From Palleniella muris (GTDB lineage Bacteria; Bacteroidota; Bacteroidia; Bacteroidales; Bacteroidaceae): a stretch of DNA of 64,000 bases. How positions within the stretch are numbered: the stretch's first letter is position 1; each line of letters starts with the position of its first letter. Below are positions 61,450-64,000 of the stretch, piece after piece. The notes under the pieces are model-generated. The model worked only from the letters and a program-made list of their open reading frames with translations. It searched no databases and was not told the DNA's origin. The stretch covers positions 24,567 through 88,566 of the forward strand of contig NZ_SRZC01000018.1 in the NCBI RefSeq assembly GCF_004792655.1. Direction: 5' to 3'. A program made the position numbers and the translations under genes.

Positions 61450-63564
61450 TTATTTATTCACGTCATGTTCAAGAATTGCAGAACGGGAAATCTTGTCAAC
61501 ATCCACATCCTCATATCTATGTTTTTTGCCGTATGTGAATCTATAGCTCACTCGCAGGGCAAACATGTTGTAGGCTGTGCGTGGGCTATACGAATGTGAT
61601 GATATTGAATATCCGTTTCTGTCCGTTTCTGTTTTCTGTGAGGTTGTCATGAAAGGATTTCTCGCATACAGATTGAAGAACCAGTTGTTGACGGTATATC
61701 CCATGGAGAGTGTCAGCTGCTGTGGCGTATAGAATGTTCCTCCGGCTCTGTTCAGCGATTTTCTTGCTGTGTTGTAGCTGAGCTTGCACTGCCATCCCTT
61801 ATCCATGTATGTTAGCGAGGTTTGTCCCATCCATGTATCTAAAGTGTGCAGAAAGCCCATGCGCTGTTTGGAATGAGTATACTGGCAGGTCCCGCTGAAT
61901 TTCAGTTTCTGTGGTATAAGATTTAAGTCAAGAGTGGCGACAGTACTGAAAGACTCGTAAGCTCCGCCATTCTTATACTGGTGTACATACAGTTTCCGTT
62001 CATTATCGCAATAAATATCCTCGAAAACGTTTTTCTGATGATTGTTGTATGCCATAAAAAACTGGAAACCGCCCCATTTGTAGAAACCATTTAATGACGC
62101 TTGTTTTGAGAGCAGTCGCCCCATTTCCAGTTCGCTTCCTCCAGCAATAATCTGATATTCATCGATACGCTTCTCGCCCTCGTTGAAATACTTCATATCA
62201 GGACTGTTCACACCTGTAAACAAAGCGCCGTTTATGCGGAGATTTTTGGACAGTGTGATGTTGTAAATCAAGGATGGGGTAATATAAGACTTTGTATATG
62301 TCTCGTTTAAGTTGCTGATTGTCTGGATACGTTCCTGCACTTGCAGCACAACATCAAATTTCTTTGGTATGAATTTTATCTGGCAGCCGGGCATTATTAT
62401 CGCCTGTCCTTCTGTTATCTTATTAGGTGTGCTTACATCATTCTCTATATATGTGTTGTCTGAATGATTATAATAGTATGTACCGAAGGCAAACCAGGAC
62501 ACCTTGCCACCCGGTTTGTAGTTAAACGACACCTCAGGTCTTACATAATAAAATTTCTCTTTTGTGTTTGATGCATATTTTTCGATAGCCTCATAATTTC
62601 GCCACTGTTTTGTATTGTTGTAACTCGCATCAAGTTTCACTGTCAACGAAGCTTTTTTGCTGAATCTCTTGTCATAATACAATTTCAATGACGGCGAGAT
62701 ATTGTCATTATGTCTGTAATCGGTTGATGTCAGAGAGGGAATACCCGATAATGTTTGTTCCTGAATGATAGTGTTTGCGTTGTGGTTATCCTGAAGGTAA
62801 AGAGCTGCCTGAAACGTACTTGTCTTGTCTTTATAGAGATACGAAAGTTTGCCGCCAATACCATTGGAATGGGTTCCGGATGGTTTGGTCATCACATTTT
62901 TTTCCACATCACCGCTTGGAAAAGCCAGCAACGTGGTTGACTCTACACCACGATTAGGAGTAAAGTGATTGTACTTGTCCGTTAGTTGAATTTCAAATTG
63001 TGATTTCTTGTTGTACAGTTTCCAGTCCACCATGTCATCTCCGGAAACTTTGTTCAAGTTCTCGTTTGCCTGTACCATGACCATTCCGCCATAATCTCTT
63101 ATCTTGACAATAAAGTCTATTACGGAATTAGCCATGGGATGTTCCGGGTCGTGTGTCTGGTAATAGTCAATACGCTTTATGTCTTTTGGATTTATGGTCT
63201 TTATCTCATCCTTTCCGACCTCACGGCCGTTTATGCAAAGCATGGTGCTTGTTCCGTTTGTGGTTACAATGTAATCTATGGGGTCTACGTCAAGTCCGGG
63301 AACATTCAATAAGGCTAATGCAGAATAGCCGTCGTGTGAGTATTTCTTTATCTTGTCGCTCAGATTGATTATCAGTTTGTCGTCTTTTACAATGATGTCC
63401 CTTCCAGTCACGACAACTTCCTGTATTGCTTTGCCGTCAATTATTGTGTCCGACTGACACTTCGTTTTATGGATGAAATCGCCCTCCATGCTATAATTCA
63501 CAGAGGCTTTGCCCATAAGCGAGAAGGAGGCAAAAGCAAATAACAGAGCATAGGTTTTGTTCAT
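61450..63564 (-). CDS. Outer-membrane beta-barrel receptor B (TonB-receptor-like, RiPP-associated)
   Basis: 704 residues from the ATG at 63564 (signal peptide MNKTYALLFAFASFSLMGKA); an upstream ATG at 63582 adds six residues before the signal. It has the same layout as receptor A: DTIIDGKAIQEVVVTGRDII, plug motifs YSALALLNVPGLDVDPIDY and DIKRIDYYQTHDPEHP, barrel, and the ending YRFTYGKKHRYEDVDVDKIS. It follows precursor 2, so each precursor has its own receptor. A hairpin at 63587-63627 separates it from the precursor. Energy coupling through TonB is assumed from the EVVVTG segment. Confidence 0.88.
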   Translation of the reverse strand: MNKTYALLFAFASFSLMGKASVNYSMEGDFIHKTKCQSDTIIDGKAIQEVVVTGRDIIVKDDKLIINLSDKIKKYSHDGYSALALLNVPGLDVDPIDYIVTTNGTSTMLCINGREVGKDEIKTINPKDIKRIDYYQTHDPEHPMANSVIDFIVKIRDYGGMVMVQANENLNKVSGDDMVDWKLYNKKSQFEIQLTDKYNHFTPNRGVESTTLLAFPSGDVEKNVMTKPSGTHSNGIGGKLSYLYKDKTSTFQAALYLQDNHNANTIIQEQTLSGIPSLTSTDYRHNDNISPSLKLYYDKRFSKKASLTVKLDASYNNTKQWRNYEAIEKYASNTKEKFYYVRPEVSFNYKPGGKVSWFAFGTYYYNHSDNTYIENDVSTPNKITEGQAIIMPGCQIKFIPKKFDVVLQVQERIQTISNLNETYTKSYITPSLIYNITLSKNLRINGALFTGVNSPDMKYFNEGEKRIDEYQIIAGGSELEMGRLLSKQASLNGFYKWGGFQFFMAYNNHQKNVFEDIYCDNERKLYVHQYKNGGAYESFSTVATLDLNLIPQKLKFSGTCQYTHSKQRMGFLHTLDTWMGQTSLTYMDKGWQCKLSYNTARKSLNRAGGTFYTPQQLTLSMGYTVNNWFFNLYARNPFMTTSQKTETDRNGYSISSHSYSPRTAYNMFALRVSYRFTYGKKHRYEDVDVDKISRSAILEHDVNK

Positions 63565-63586
63565 AATATATAATATTTGCATTGGT

Positions 63587-63627
63587 ATGAGTATCCCACT
63601 CTATTGCAGATTGACCGGGATACTCAT
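63587..63627 (-). terminator. Hairpin between precursor 2 and receptor B
   Basis: A perfect 11-bp stem ATGAGTATCCC (63587-63597) with GGGATACTCAT (63617-63627) and a 19-nt loop. No T-tract follows on the minus strand, so it may stabilise the precursor transcript or attenuate rather than fully stop transcription. Confidence 0.5.
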
Positions 63628-63642
63628 TGTTTTTATTACAGC

Positions 63643-63849
63643 TTAATAGGGCTTGCATACCACTACATTTCGGCAGCCCATGTAGTCACCACAGTTGAAA
63701 TATACTTCACAGGTATATTCTCCACCATCCGCAGTGTCCAAATCATACAATCCGCCCACTGACAGCGGGTCGGTTTCCAATCTTTGCTCGAGTTCTTCCA
63801 GGAAGAACTGTGGCAGCTCCTTGTTCAAGGAAACAATTTTCTTTTCCAT
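63643..63849 (-). CDS. Cys-rich RiPP precursor peptide 2
   Basis: 68 residues. Leader 1-37 is as in precursor 1 (LPQFFLEELEQRLETDPL, then SVGGLYDL). The core has Cys47, 53, 59 and 65, again exactly C-x5-C-x5-C-x5-C, and ends three residues later (CKPY). Other core residues share almost nothing with precursor 1: segments between Cys are EVYFN, GDYMG and RNVVV. The ATG lies 4 nt after the stop of the radical-SAM-type maturase gene, so the two are translationally close. The invariant Cys spacing suggests one enzyme forming thioether or similar links at each Cys. Confidence 0.88.
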   Translation of the reverse strand: MEKKIVSLNKELPQFFLEELEQRLETDPLSVGGLYDLDTADGGEYTCEVYFNCGDYMGCRNVVVCKPY

Positions 63850-64000
63850 AAAATTATTTTTTTAAGTCATTATGATATTTACTATATGCCCTTTTTGCGG
63901 CATAAGCTATCATTTCCATCATGTGAGTGCAATGGTGGTCTCTGATATTATGGGCGGTGCATCCGCCTCCACACAACAAAGCGCACTTGCAGGTGCTGCA
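63737..64000. repeat. Long direct repeat, copy 2 (runs off the window)
   Basis: Counterpart of 61154-61419, offset by 2583 nt at the leader and 2581 nt at the maturase tail because of the A-tract difference. The unit continues beyond the window edge, so its full length is unknown. Confidence 0.9.
63854..64000 (-). CDS. Radical-SAM/SPASM peptide maturase, C-terminal end (partial)
   Basis: The last 48 codons start at the window edge with CSTCKCALLCGGGC, followed by HNIRDHHCTHMMEMI and a helical basic end (KRAYSKYHNDLKK), stop at 63856-63854. The Cys pattern is that of the auxiliary iron-sulfur cluster region closing SPASM-domain radical-SAM enzymes, many of which form thioether or carbon-carbon links in RiPP precursors. 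The catalytic CxxxCxxC part lies outside the window. The Cys-rich precursor begins 4 nt downstream. The class is inferred from this tail and its context. Confidence 0.75.
   Translation of the reverse strand, partial: CSTCKCALLCGGGCTAHNIRDHHCTHMMEMIAYAAKRAYSKYHNDLKK

Overview
The window comes from a member of the Bacteroidota, most likely a gut or rumen Prevotella-type Bacteroidales. Promoters have the TTG - 19/20 nt - TAnnTTTG form of that phylum, ribosome-binding sites are weak, lipoproteins carry Cys lipoboxes, and there is a complete SusC/SusD polysaccharide utilization locus (PUL) with a hybrid two-component regulator. No rRNA, tRNA, CRISPR array or intact insertion sequence was seen. Assignments come from reading motifs, not from database searches.

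Layout. 1-3.5 kb: the end of an RND efflux operon with its outer-membrane lipoprotein, a small secreted protein, and a CBS-domain membrane protein. 3.8-7.1 kb: a lipoprotein of unknown function, a short-chain dehydrogenase, and two broken nuclease genes (a YhcG/DUF1016-type gene whose catalytic core is deleted, and a GIY-YIG fragment). 7.2-13.7 kb: an operon for a MacAB-TolC-like export system followed by a LytS/LytTR sensor-regulator pair. 14.6-21 kb: housekeeping genes (NnrE-NnrD fusion, hpt, adk, obgE, a YfiH-family protein, an M23 peptidase). 21.2-28.1 kb: GH31, GH97 and GH29 glycosidases with yaaA between them. 28.4-34.8 kb: an acetyltransferase, a cyclophilin-like lipoprotein, an AraC-type pseudogene, a Fic protein flanked by palindromic operator-like repeats, a repeat-rich gap with a possible 26-residue peptide, and a CbbX-like AAA protein. 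35.4-53.5 kb: the PUL (SusC, SusD, two surface lipoproteins, a BACON-GH5 endoglucanase, GH43, a divergent outer-membrane protein and the hybrid regulator), probably for a beta-glucan or xyloglucan-type polymer.

53.7-64 kb, all on the minus strand, is the most unusual region. It looks like a RiPP (ribosomally made, post-translationally modified peptide) locus. Two short precursor peptides share an almost identical 37-residue leader ending in a VGG-LYDL motif. They then diverge into cores that both carry four Cys spaced exactly C-x5-C-x5-C-x5-C. Precursor 2 directly follows the C-terminal SPASM tail of a radical-SAM-type maturase that runs off the window edge. Precursor 1 follows a nucleotide-identical copy of only that tail. 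Each precursor is followed by its own paralogous outer-membrane beta-barrel receptor, and the set continues with an M50 membrane metalloprotease with a PqqD-like N-terminus, an O-antigen-ligase-like polytopic protein, and a transglutaminase-domain lipoprotein. The homology between the two units stops exactly at the leader/core boundary, which suggests a cassette that duplicates and diversifies.

A second novel signal is a family of 22-nt-period intergenic arrays built on a GAAAGGTAAC core, found at three separate loci (13.95, 28.2 and 49.1 kb). Other intergenic repeats are a heptad hairpin abutting the sensor-kinase start codon, a pair of about 140-170 bp dispersed repeats, a cluster of GTGTGG hairpins, a 66-bp tandem repeat before the PUL, and a possible MITE.
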